This document shows, one piece after another, positions 1 through 8,202 of a DNA stretch of 64,000 nt. The position numbers and the translations under genes are program-made. Source of the DNA: HRBIN12 sp035762085 (GTDB lineage: Bacteria; Actinomycetota; UBA4738; HRBIN12); the NCBI GenBank assembly GCA_035762085.1, contig DASTPT010000033.1:1-64000 (forward strand), given 5' to 3'. Positions within the stretch are counted from its first letter, which is position 1, and every line of letters begins with the position of its first letter. The notes beneath the pieces are model-generated. The model had not been told where the DNA came from and did not search any database. It saw nothing but the letters and a program-made list of their open reading frames with translations.

Positions 1-870
1 AGCACCGAGCGGACGGTCCCGAACCGGAACTCCCGAAGGAGCGCGCGGAGCCGATCCTCGACCCCGCCGAGCCCGTGGTAGTGGCGGTACGAGGCCAGCC
101 GGCCGAGCGGCAGGACGGGCTGGCCCGGATCGATCTCCCACGGATGCACGTACAGCATCGTGGGCCGGCCCTCCGAGCCAGTCACGCGACGCATCCCCCA
201 TCGCACGTAGCGCATCGGTAGAAGCCGAAGGTAGCCGCCGCCGACGAACGGCAGGTTCCTGCCGAGCAGTCGGACGGTCGAGATCGGGAACTCCACCAGA
301 TCGGCACCGTCCCGTTCCTCGACCCATGGGTGGCGGGCGGCGTCGGGGATGCCGTACCGGTCGTGGACGATCGGGAACACCGAGGAGTCGTAGCGCAGCC
401 CCTCCTCGAGCATGACGTCGAGCGCCCACAGCGTGTCCTTCACGACCGAGTACGTCGGCGCGCGGTACCCGAGGACGGCCTCGCCGGTCAAGTCCTCGAC
501 GAGGCCCTTCGCTCGCCGCAGGTCCTCGCGGAACGCCTGGGGGGTCATCGCGGTGATCGGCCGGTGGTCGTACCCGTGGATCCCGACCTCGTGCCCGGCG
601 TCCAGGATGTCCCGCACCAGCTCGGGACGGCGCTCGGCCACCCAGCCGAGGACGAAGAACGTCCCCCGCACGTCGAACTCGTCGAGCAGCGACAGCAGTC
701 GTCGGGTGTTCGGCTCCACGCGCTGCTCCATCGAGGCCCAGTCGTTGGGATCCACGACGCCGCGGAAGGCCTCGACGTGGAAGTAGTCCTCGACGTCGAC
801 GCTGAACGCGCTGACGACGTCCGGACGTGGCTGGTCGCGGAGGTCGACGACCCCCTCGGGCATGCTCATG
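1..870 (-). CDS. XrtA-type polysaccharide deacetylase (partial, C-terminus outside window)
   Basis: This is a carbohydrate esterase family 4 deacetylase with the C-terminal DUF3473 module typical of exosortase/EPS loci. It is predicted to remove N-acetyl groups from an exported polysaccharide. The reverse-strand translation starts MSMPEGVVDLRD and shows SVDVEDYFHVE (metal Asp and substrate region), IGIHGYDHR (metal H-x3-H) and GYRAPTYSV. The C-terminal part has GGGYLRLLP and MLYVHPWEIDPGQP, hallmarks of DUF3473. The frame is still open at base 1, so the last residues are missing. ATG at 870 is preferred because a TATCGT -10 box lies 8 nt upstream; ATG at 863 is an alternative. It is divergent from the sugar transferase, so both probably belong to one EPS locus extending left of the window. 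Confidence 0.9.
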
Positions 871-884
871 GTCACTCGACGATA
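871..884 (-). promoter_or_regulatory. -10 box of the deacetylase gene, leaderless layout
   Basis: TATCGT at 884-879 on the minus strand is followed by 8 nt and the ATG at 870. The transcript would start at or next to the start codon. No clear -35 is visible. Confidence 0.5.
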
Positions 885-900
885 GGGAGAGGACCTCAAC

Positions 901-912
901 CACGCATGCGTG
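901..912. promoter_or_regulatory. 12-bp perfect palindrome in a divergent promoter region
   Basis: CACGCATGCGTG is a perfect inverted repeat about 17 bp upstream of the deacetylase -10 box, in the 236-bp space between the divergent EPS genes. It could be an operator for a dimeric regulator. No matching copy was noticed elsewhere. The rest of 871-1106 holds no gene I can support. Confidence 0.3.
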
Positions 913-1106
913 CGGCGACGTATCCCAGCTCACACGCCTGCATGAGGCCGCGGGGGGTCCGAGGGAACGCCCCAGGTCGCGGCCTCGTTCGCGGCCGCGG
1001 AGGTCGTCGTATATGCGGGGCACGATTTCTACCCCAATCGCCAGATGTGTGAACGAGCACCCGAAGGGGAGACTGACTGAACACGTTTTCGCGCGGCCCG
1101 CTCGAT

Positions 1107-2522
1107 ATGGCCGACGAACCCGCGCGACCGGCAGGGGGTACCGTGGCAGCGCTCCGAAAGCTCGAGATCGAGGTTCCAGCACGCGGTCGGGTCTCTCCCC
1201 GGCCGCTGGTGCTCAGTCTCGTCCCGGCGCTGGATGCTGGTGCGCTCCTCGCCGCGGTGGTCGTGTCCGGTGGCGACCCGGTGTTCATCGCCGCCGCGGT
1301 GCTGACGTTCCTGGTGCTGAACGTGGACACCTCTCGGGCCTACCGGCTCGACCCGCGGGTCGGGCACGAGATGGGGTGGCTGCTCGGCCGCCTGGGGGTC
1401 CCCCTGCTCGTCCTGGTCTGGCTCGTGTCGGTCGACCTGGTCCCGTGGCTCGGCCCCGTTCGGGACCTCGACCGGCTGGTCGTTGCCGGCTCGCTCGGCG
1501 CCGCGGCGGTGCTCGTGGGCCGCGTCGTCGCCTACGCGATCAGCCGCTCGGCGAAGTCGCGCCGAATCATCTCGGAGCGGGCGCTCGTCGTCGGGACCGG
1601 GCCCGTCGGCGTCGAGATCGCGATGGCGCTCGAACGGCACCCCGAGTACGGTCTGGACCCGATCGGCTTCATCGACGGCCCGACCGCCGAGGACCTGCCG
1701 TACCCGCTCCTCGGCGGGCCGCACGACCTCGAGCGCGTGGTCGAGGAGTTCAACGTCCACCGGATCGTCGTCGCGTTCGGCCGGGGCAAGGACCGCGACA
1801 TGGCCACCCTGCTCCGGAGCCTGGAGACGCTCCGGATCGAGGTCCACATCGTGCCGCGGTTCTTCGAGCTCGGCTCGATCCCGCACGGCGCCGCGGACGA
1901 CCTGCGCGGCCTCCCGCTCGTCCACCTGCGCCGACCCGCGTTCCGAGCGCTCCCGCGCGCGTCGAAGCGCGTGTTCGACGTCGCCGTCTCGCTGTTCCTC
2001 CTCCTCCTGCTCTCGCCGATCCTGATCGCGTCCGCCGTGGCCGTGAAGGCGACCAGCCCCGGGCCGGTCCTGTTCCGGCAGCTCCGGATCGGCAAGCGCG
2101 GCGAGCCGTTCGAGATGCTGAAGTTCCGCACGATGACCGTCGAAGAAGAGACCGAGCCGAGCTGGACGATCGAGCACCACCGGGTGACGAGGATCGGCAA
2201 GCTGCTCCGGCGCACCAGCCTCGACGAGCTCCCGCAGCTGTTCAACGTCCTCCGCGGCGACATGTCGCTGGTCGGCCCCCGGCCGGAGCAGCCGCACTTC
2301 GCCGAGGCCTTCGGCGCCTCGGTGCCGACCTACGCGGACCGGACCCGTGTCGAGGGCGGCATCACGGGGCTCGCGCAGGTGCACGGCCGCAGCCGGGACA
2401 TCGACTCGATCCCCGAGCGCGCCCGCTTCGACAACTCGTACATCGAGAACCGGTCGCTCTGGGGCGACATCTTGATCCTGTTCCGGACGCTCGAGGTCGT
2501 CTTCCGCGGCGACCGGAGCTGA
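1107..2522 (+). CDS. Polyprenyl-phosphate hexose-1-phosphate transferase (WbaP/WcaJ type)
   Basis: This is the initiating glycosyltransferase of exopolysaccharide synthesis. It moves a sugar-1-phosphate from a UDP-sugar to undecaprenyl phosphate in the inner membrane. The 471-aa length fits the family. The N-terminal third has four hydrophobic segments (about residues 31-140), followed by a CoA-binding-like Rossmann segment (ERALVVGTGPVG). A further membrane helix near 285-305 precedes the catalytic bacterial sugar transferase domain, with KRGEPFEMLKFRTM and RTSLDELPQLFNVLRGDMSLVGPRP (split here: RTSLDELPQLF, GDMSLVGPRP). ATG at 1107 has only a weak upstream site; GTG at 1143, just after a G-rich stretch, is a credible alternative that removes 12 residues. 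The convergent UXS and UGD genes supply activated sugars. Confidence 0.92.
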   Translation: MADEPARPAGGTVAALRKLEIEVPARGRVSPRPLVLSLVPALDAGALLAAVVVSGGDPVFIAAAVLTFLVLNVDTSRAYRLDPRVGHEMGWLLGRLGVPLLVLVWLVSVDLVPWLGPVRDLDRLVVAGSLGAAAVLVGRVVAYAISRSAKSRRIISERALVVGTGPVGVEIAMALERHPEYGLDPIGFIDGPTAEDLPYPLLGGPHDLERVVEEFNVHRIVVAFGRGKDRDMATLLRSLETLRIEVHIVPRFFELGSIPHGAADDLRGLPLVHLRRPAFRALPRASKRVFDVAVSLFLLLLLSPILIASAVAVKATSPGPVLFRQLRIGKRGEPFEMLKFRTMTVEEETEPSWTIEHHRVTRIGKLLRRTSLDELPQLFNVLRGDMSLVGPRPEQPHFAEAFGASVPTYADRTRVEGGITGLAQVHGRSRDIDSIPERARFDNSYIENRSLWGDILILFRTLEVVFRGDRS

Positions 2523-2541
2523 AGGCCCCGGGTCCCGGCTC

Positions 2542-3501
2542 CTAGCGCTCCGCCGCCGGCATCGCCGCCACCGCCCGGAATGCCGAGACCGTGCGCGTGA
2601 GTCCCTCGCGGAGCGGGACGACGGGCTCCCAGCCGAGCGCGGACCGCGCGAGCGAGATATCGGGGCGCCGTACCTCGGGGTCGTCGACGGGCCGCTGGGT
2701 GAAGACGATCTCGGAGCGGCTGCCGGCGGCCTCCCGCACGAGCTCGGCGAGCTCGAGGACCGTCACCTCGTTCGGGTTGCCCAGGTTGACCGGCCCCATG
2801 ATGTCTGCCCCGAGGACCCGCCAGATGCCCTCGATCAGATCGTCGACGTAGCAGAGCGAGCGCGTCTGGCTCCCGTCGCCGTGGACCGTGAGCGGCTCGC
2901 CGCGGAGGGCCTGCGTCACGAAGTTCGGAACGGCCCGGCCGTCGTCCAGGCGCATCCGGGGGCCGTAGGTGTTGAAGATCCGGACGATCCGCACCGGCAA
3001 GCCTCGCGCCCGGTGGTAGGCCATCGTCGCGGCCTCGGCGTAGCGTTTCGCCTCGTCGTAGACGGACCTCGGGCCGATCGGGTTCACGTTGCCCCAGTAC
3101 GACTCGGGCTGCGGGTGGACCTTCGGGTCCCCGTACACCTCGGACGTGGACGCGAGGAGCACGCCGGCGCCCTTCGCCTCGGCCAGGTCCAGGCAGTGGA
3201 ACGTGCCGAGCGCGCCGACCCTCAGCGTCTCGATCGGGTGCTCGAGGTAGTCCGGCGGTGAGGCCGGCGAGGCGAGGTGGAGGACCCAGTCGACCGGTCC
3301 GTCCACCTGGAGCGGCTCGCTCACGTCCGCCTCGACGAACGCGAACCGCTCGTGCCCGCGGGCGTCCGCGAGGTTGTCCGAGGCGCCCGTCAGCAGGTTG
3401 TCGACGCACACGACGTCCCAGCCCTCGGCCAGGAGCCGGTCGCCGAGGTGCGAGCCGAGGAAGCCGGCGCCCCCGGCAATCACCGCGCGCGGGGTCGTCA
3501 C
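2542..3501 (-). CDS. UDP-glucuronate decarboxylase (UDP-xylose synthase), SDR family
   Basis: NAD-dependent enzyme converting UDP-glucuronate to UDP-xylose for surface polysaccharide. Of 319 residues, GGAGFLGSHL (10-19) binds NAD. STSEVYG (118-124) with Y148 and K152 (YDEAK) forms the SDR catalytic set. LASPASPPDY, ESYWGNVNPIG and GDGSQTRSLCYVDD are signatures of UXS rather than dTDP-glucose dehydratase. The GTG start at 3501 overlaps the TGA of the upstream UDP-glucose dehydrogenase (GTGA), so the two are translationally coupled, and the upstream enzyme makes this enzyme's substrate. A 4-epimerase of the same superfamily is possible but less likely given the motifs. Confidence 0.9.
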   Translation of the reverse strand: MTTPRAVIAGGAGFLGSHLGDRLLAEGWDVVCVDNLLTGASDNLADARGHERFAFVEADVSEPLQVDGPVDWVLHLASPASPPDYLEHPIETLRVGALGTFHCLDLAEAKGAGVLLASTSEVYGDPKVHPQPESYWGNVNPIGPRSVYDEAKRYAEAATMAYHRARGLPVRIVRIFNTYGPRMRLDDGRAVPNFVTQALRGEPLTVHGDGSQTRSLCYVDDLIEGIWRVLGADIMGPVNLGNPNEVTVLELAELVREAAGSRSEIVFTQRPVDDPEVRRPDISLARSALGWEPVVPLREGLTRTVSAFRAVAAMPAAER

Positions 3502-4871
3502 GTCTCCAGCGTGTCCGGCGTGCGGGCGACCGGTCGCCCGTCACCGTTCGGCTCGGCCCGCGTCGGGTGCACCGGCGGCCGGCCCATCGCATAGTACGTG
3601 AACCCGGCGGCAGCCGCCGCGTCGGCGTCGAGCGCGTTCCGCCCGTCGACGATGACCGGGTAGGCCATCAGGTCCCGGAGCCGGCCGAGGTCCAGGTCGC
3701 CGAACTCGGGCCACTCGGTCGCGACGACCAGGCAGTGGGCGTCCGTCGCGGCCTCGTAGAGATCGCTCGCGATCTGCAGCTGGGGCAGCTCCTGCTTCGC
3801 GCTCGCGGCCGCCTGCGGGTCGAACCCGACGACCTGTGCGCCGTCGTCCAGCAGCCGCCGGGCCAGCGCGAGCGCGGGGGAGAAGCGGACGTCGTCGGTC
3901 CCGGGCTTGAAGGCCAGCCCGAGGACCGCCACGCGCTTGTTCTCCAGGTTCCACAGGGCCTCCTCGACGCGCGCGCTCGCCGCCGCGACGGCCTCGTCGT
4001 TCAGCCGCGCCACCTCGCGCATCAGCGGGAACTCGTACCCGAGGCGCGCCGAGAGCCGCTCGAGCGCCATGACGTCCTTCGGGAAGCAGTAGCCGCCGTA
4101 GCCGAGCCCCGCGTTCAGGAACGCCCGCCCGATCCTGGGGTCGGCGCCCATCACGTCGGCCACGGCGGTCACGTCGGCCCCGGCGCGCTCGCAGATCCGC
4201 GCGAGCGCGTTCGCGAACGAGATCTTGAGCGACAGGAAGGCGTTGCTCGCGTGCTTCGCGAGCTCGGCCGTGGCGATGTCGGTCTCCATCAGCCGGTGGC
4301 CGCGGTCGGTCAGCGGTCGGTACACGCGACGCAGGACGTCTCGGGCGTGATCGGACTCGACGCCGATCACGATCCGGTCCGGCTCGAGCGCGTCCTGGAG
4401 CGCGGTCCCCTCGCGGAGGAACTCGGGGTTCGAGGCGACGTCGAACAGGAACCCCGGCCGCTCGCGGCCGAGCGTGATGCGGACGCGCTCCGCCGTGCCC
4501 GCCGGGACCGTCGACTTCTCCACGACCACCACGCCGTCGGGCGCGTATCGAGCGATCGCCCGCGCGGAGCCCTCCATCGCCACGAGGTTCGCCTCGCCGT
4601 TCGCTCGCGCGGGTGTTCCGACGCAGACGAAGACCACCTCGGCCTCCTTCAGGGCCTCCGACGCGTCGATCGTGAACATGAGCCTTCCGGCGGCCTGCTC
4701 TCGACGGAGCGCCTCTTCGAGGCCATCCTCGAAGAACGGCGAGATGCCTCCCGTGAGCTGCGAGATCTTCTCCTCATCGATGTCGGTTCCGACGACGTCG
4801 TGACCCAAGCTGGCGAAGGCCACGCCCGTGACGAGCCCGACGTGTCCGGTTCCCATGACGGTGATCTTCAT
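3498..4871 (-). CDS. ugd: UDP-glucose 6-dehydrogenase
   Basis: Oxidises UDP-glucose to UDP-glucuronate using two NAD+. The protein has 457 residues from ATG at 4871, preceded by GAGGA at good spacing. The reading frame extends 19 codons further upstream, but that extension lacks family similarity. The NAD fold GTGHVG is at 7-12, the conserved ASNPEFLREG near 146-155, Lys206 lies in ELAKHASNAF, and the catalytic Cys262 is in GYGGYCFPKD. The C-terminal UDP-binding domain has LGLAFKPGTDDVRFSP. It is the first gene of a two-gene operon with the UDP-glucuronate decarboxylase. A 12-bp hairpin lies 68 bp upstream of the start. Confidence 0.95.
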   Translation of the reverse strand: MKITVMGTGHVGLVTGVAFASLGHDVVGTDIDEEKISQLTGGISPFFEDGLEEALRREQAAGRLMFTIDASEALKEAEVVFVCVGTPARANGEANLVAMEGSARAIARYAPDGVVVVEKSTVPAGTAERVRITLGRERPGFLFDVASNPEFLREGTALQDALEPDRIVIGVESDHARDVLRRVYRPLTDRGHRLMETDIATAELAKHASNAFLSLKISFANALARICERAGADVTAVADVMGADPRIGRAFLNAGLGYGGYCFPKDVMALERLSARLGYEFPLMREVARLNDEAVAAASARVEEALWNLENKRVAVLGLAFKPGTDDVRFSPALALARRLLDDGAQVVGFDPQAAASAKQELPQLQIASDLYEAATDAHCLVVATEWPEFGDLDLGRLRDLMAYPVIVDGRNALDADAAAAAGFTYYAMGRPPVHPTRAEPNGDGRPVARTPDTLET

Positions 4872-5235
4872 GTCGTTCCTCGCTCTCGCGGCGGCGGCTC
4901 TGAGCACCCGGAATCGGTCGACGATCATGCGGGTGTCCGATCCGCGCAGGGGAACCTGCGCGGATCACCCCACGAGGCTACCGGGAAGCCGCCGGACGCG
5001 CCGACCCACGAGCGTCGTAGCGACGATACCGCCGACACCGTAGCCCGTGGGGTGCCATCCGGCGGCCGGCGGTGGGCACCCCGCGCACACGCGACGCGCG
5101 GATCGCAGGTCCGTGCGGTACGCGTCGTACGGCGGACGCCCGATGGCGGTGCCTCGCGCACACGGTACGGTGCGGGAGGCGTGCGCCCGCGCGTGCGCGT
5201 AAGCCTGACTCGACATCGGATCCGGGAGGGTGATC
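4872..5235. other. 364-bp divergent intergenic region
   Basis: This lies between ugd and the first propeller gene. It contains the 12-bp inverted repeat at 4939-4966 and a possible TACGGT -10 box at 5166-5171 for the propeller gene. ORFs in this stretch lack start signals and coding character, and I see no small gene in it. Confidence 0.5.
4939..4966. promoter_or_regulatory. Perfect 12-bp inverted repeat with 4-nt loop upstream of ugd
   Basis: GATCCGCGCAGG, loop GGAA (TTCC on the ugd strand), then CCTGCGCGGATC. It may be an operator or a 5'-UTR hairpin of ugd. The GNRA-type loop exists only on the plus-strand reading. No T-run follows on either side, so a terminator is unlikely. Confidence 0.45.
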
Positions 5236-7209
5236 ATGACGGACGGGGGACCTATCGGCGCTTCCACGGAACCCACCAGGCGGAGGCGTCGGAGGGGCCC
5301 TGTCCGGAGCGGGCTCGGCGCCGTCCTGCTGTCAGCGCTCCTCGTCGCCTCGCCCGTCACGGCCGGGGTGGCGGTCGGCGAGACCTCCGGAACGTCCCGT
5401 GAGGACCCGAGCCGCACCGCCGTGCGGTCCCCATCGGACCGAGGTCGAACCGACGGGAGCGTGGCGACGACGCGATCCGAGCGCCGACAGCAGCGCAGGC
5501 TCGAGCGACGGGTCGCCCGGGAACTGCTCGCCGCCGCGGCGGCGGCCGTCCCGACCGAGACCGCCACGCTCGTTCGGGCCGTCGACACCTCCAAGTGGAA
5601 CCCAGCGAGCCCCGACCCGTCCGGGGTGACCTACCGCCCATCGAGGGACCGCCTCATCGTCGTCGACTCGGAGGTGGACGAGCAGACCGGCGCGGGCTAT
5701 CACGGGGTCAATCTCTGGGAGGTCACGCGCGCCGGCGTCGTCACGGACACGGGTACGACCCTGCCCTACACCAACGAGCCAACGGGGGTGGGGTTCGACC
5801 CCGCGACGGAGACGCTGTTCGTCTCCACCGACGTCGGGAACAAGATCTTCGTCGTCCGGGCCGGACCGGACGGTCGCTTCGGCACGTCCGACGACACCCG
5901 GACCACGATCGACACGAAGGCGTACGGGCTCGGCGACACCGAGGACCCCGCGTACGACCCGGTGAGCGGCCATCTGTTCTTCGTGAACGGGACGACGGCA
6001 GACGTGTACGACCTCGACCCCGTGAACGGGGTGTTCGGCGACGGCGACGACCGCATCAGCCATTTCGACGTGACGCAGTACGGGGCGCGCGACACGGAGG
6101 GCCTCGCGTTGGATCCCGAGCGCGGCACGCTCTTGGTCGGCGATCGCCCCTCGGACAAGATCTTCGAGGTCACGAAGGCGGGAGCCCTGCTGCGCATCAT
6201 CAACGTCGGCGGCATCGCCGGACTGCGCAGGATCTCGGGGCTCGGGGTCGCGCCGGCCACCGTCGGATCGGGGCTGCACTACTGGATCGTCGACCGTGCG
6301 GTCGACAACGGGCCGGATCCGAGGGAGAACGACGGCATGATGTTCGAGATCTCCGTGAGCGGCGGAGGCACGCCCGCGAACACACCGCCGACGGTAAACG
6401 CCGGCCCGGACCAGACGGTGACGCTCCCGAGTCCCGCCACCCTGCAGGGGACCGTGAGCGACGACGGGCTGCCGGATCCGCCCGGGGCGACGACGAGCGC
6501 GTGGTCGAAGGTGAGCGGGCCGGGGACCGTGGTCTTCGCCAACGCGTCCTCCGCGTCGACGAGCGCCACGTTCTCGACCGACGGCACGTACGTGCTCCGG
6601 CTGACCGCCGACGACTCGGCCGCCCAGACCTCGGATCAGACGACGGTGACCGTCTTGCCCGAGGGCGGCGGCGGCCCCGGCGGCGTGATCGAAGTGCCCG
6701 TCTCGGTGGGAGCGGACGACGCCGAGGAGACGGCGGCGGGTCGGGTGCGGCCGGCGAGCTCCGACCTCGAGCTGGTTCAGGAGTCCACGATCCAGACGGT
6801 CGGCCTGCGTTTCGACGGCGTGCCGATCCCGATCGGCGCGACCGTCACGAACGCCTACGTCCAGTTCCGCTCGGACGAGGTCGGGAGCGTCGCGACGTCC
6901 CTGGTCATCAGCGGCGAGGCGGCCGACGATGCGGCCCCGATCGTGAAGACCCTCCGGAACATCTCATCGCGGCAGCGGACCGCCTCGGCCGTCGGCTGGG
7001 AGCCTCCGCCGTGGCTCCAGAGGAATCTGGCCGGCGCCGATCAGCGGACGCCGAACCTCGCCGCGGTGATCCAGGAGATCGTGAGCCGAACGGGCTGGAC
7101 GTCGGGGAACGCCGTGGTCCTGATCGTCGAGGGGTCTGGCAAGCGAACGGCGGACTCGTTCGAAGGCTCGTGGGCACCGATCCTCCACGTCGAGTATCAG
7201 ACCGGCTGA
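5236..7209 (+). CDS. Secreted beta-propeller protein with PKD-like and C-terminal beta domains (paralogue 1)
   Basis: No named family is recognised. Of 657 aa, residues 1-44 form an Arg-rich then hydrophobic signal segment. A charged linker follows, then a repeat-rich propeller-like region (about 113-385) that begins AVDTSKWNPASPDPSG and ends VDNGPDPRENDG. Two Asp-rich loops are seen (GPDGRFGTSDD and VNGVFGDGDD), resembling calcium-binding turns. A PKD/Ig-like domain follows (about 390-475, PPTVNAGPDQTVTLPSP). The C-terminal part (about 485-657) resembles the DNRLRE/carbohydrate-binding-like beta domain of secreted proteins. ATG at 5236 has GGGAGG about 6 nt upstream, which favours it over GTG 5230. 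The two convergent genes downstream are shorter paralogues of the propeller part only. The role is probably extracellular or cell-surface. Confidence 0.75.
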   Translation: MTDGGPIGASTEPTRRRRRRGPVRSGLGAVLLSALLVASPVTAGVAVGETSGTSREDPSRTAVRSPSDRGRTDGSVATTRSERRQQRRLERRVARELLAAAAAAVPTETATLVRAVDTSKWNPASPDPSGVTYRPSRDRLIVVDSEVDEQTGAGYHGVNLWEVTRAGVVTDTGTTLPYTNEPTGVGFDPATETLFVSTDVGNKIFVVRAGPDGRFGTSDDTRTTIDTKAYGLGDTEDPAYDPVSGHLFFVNGTTADVYDLDPVNGVFGDGDDRISHFDVTQYGARDTEGLALDPERGTLLVGDRPSDKIFEVTKAGALLRIINVGGIAGLRRISGLGVAPATVGSGLHYWIVDRAVDNGPDPRENDGMMFEISVSGGGTPANTPPTVNAGPDQTVTLPSPATLQGTVSDDGLPDPPGATTSAWSKVSGPGTVVFANASSASTSATFSTDGTYVLRLTADDSAAQTSDQTTVTVLPEGGGGPGGVIEVPVSVGADDAEETAAGRVRPASSDLELVQESTIQTVGLRFDGVPIPIGATVTNAYVQFRSDEVGSVATSLVISGEAADDAAPIVKTLRNISSRQRTASAVGWEPPPWLQRNLAGADQRTPNLAAVIQEIVSRTGWTSGNAVVLIVEGSGKRTADSFEGSWAPILHVEYQTG

Positions 7210-7225
7210 CCCTGCCGCGGCGGGG

Positions 7226-8134
7226 TTAGAACGAGATCTCGACCAGGATCCCGTCGTTCTCGTCGGGGTCGGCGGAGTTGTCCACGCGTCGGTCGACGAT
7301 GTACAGGTGCTTGGCGTTCGAGTCGCTCGCCTTCCCCCAGGCGAGTCCTGCGGGGGAGTGCAGCTCGAGCGGGTCCCCGTTCTGCGTCACCTCGATCGTC
7401 TGGACGAGCGCACCCCTGATCGTGGTCTCCGTCACGTGCCAGTTCTGACGGTTGCTCACGATGAACAGCGTGTCGCTCGAGGGCCGGTACTCGATCCCCT
7501 CGGGATTCGGTTGGTTCAGGGCCGGCGTGTCCGTGTTGAAGCTCCTGACCCGGTCGTCGCCCTTCGGGCCCACACCGTCGAAGATGCCGTTGCGCCCCGG
7601 GCTCAACCGGAAGACCTTGGCGTCGGTCCCCTCGGAGATGAACAGGAAGCCGCCACCGAGGGCGACTCCCTCGGGGTCATTGCATCCGAAACGCCTCGTG
7701 CCGAACGACCTGACCTTGTCGTCCCGCGTCCCGAACCTGCGGTCCTTCCCGGGGCGGACGAAGAAGATCTTGTCGATGTCGTCGTCGGAGAAGATCAGCT
7801 GCTTCTTCGTCGCGTCGAGGCCCGCGGGCTCCTTCGAGAACCTGGTCGTGGCGAACGTCTTGAGCAGCTCGCCCGTCCTCGAGACGATGAAGACGTTCTT
7901 CTTCTTCCACACCTTCGTCTCCTCGACCTCCGCGTCGGAGACGTAGATCTTGCCGCCGCGGAGCGCCACGCCGGAGGGGTCGGGGCTCGGCGGGTTGAAC
8001 GCAGACGTTTCGATGACCTGGACGATGTCGGCCTGGACGGCGACGCCGGCAGATGCCGGACCAGCGGCCACGGCGGCGATGAACGGAACGGCCACCGCGA
8101 CGATGAGCATGAGGTGGAGCGGGCGTGTGGGCAT
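7226..8134 (-). CDS. Secreted beta-propeller protein (paralogue 2)
   Basis: A 302-aa exported protein of unknown function. It has a signal peptide of about 29 residues ending in PASAG, then one propeller-like domain. It opens ETSAFNPPSPDPSG and closes VDNSADPDENDG, the same bookends as the neighbouring paralogues. The Asp-rich loops PGKDRRFGTRDD and GRNGIFDGVGPKGDD occur in the middle, and NPEGIEYRPSSDTLFIVSNR near the C-terminus resembles SdiA-regulated/NHL-type blades. There is no Cys lipobox and no cell-wall sorting signal. The gene converges on paralogue 1 (16-bp gap). A TAGACT box 6 nt before the ATG implies a leaderless transcript. Confidence 0.75.
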   Translation of the reverse strand: MPTRPLHLMLIVAVAVPFIAAVAAGPASAGVAVQADIVQVIETSAFNPPSPDPSGVALRGGKIYVSDAEVEETKVWKKKNVFIVSRTGELLKTFATTRFSKEPAGLDATKKQLIFSDDDIDKIFFVRPGKDRRFGTRDDKVRSFGTRRFGCNDPEGVALGGGFLFISEGTDAKVFRLSPGRNGIFDGVGPKGDDRVRSFNTDTPALNQPNPEGIEYRPSSDTLFIVSNRQNWHVTETTIRGALVQTIEVTQNGDPLELHSPAGLAWGKASDSNAKHLYIVDRRVDNSADPDENDGILVEISF

Positions 8135-8146
8135 GTCGGCAGTCTA
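8135..8146 (-). promoter_or_regulatory. -10 box of propeller paralogue 2, leaderless layout
   Basis: TAGACT at 8146-8141 (minus strand), then 6 nt, then the ATG at 8134. The same hexamer precedes paralogue 3. Confidence 0.55.
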
Positions 8147-8202
8147 CAAAATGCTCGTCGCGAGGCCTTCCTGGAGCGCGGATCGGCGGCCGCAGGCCGC
8201 GG

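Noticed and set aside
330..1052. 240-aa plus-strand frame
   Set aside because: Antisense to the deacetylase, which has full family motifs; the frame is Arg/Val-rich and motif-free.
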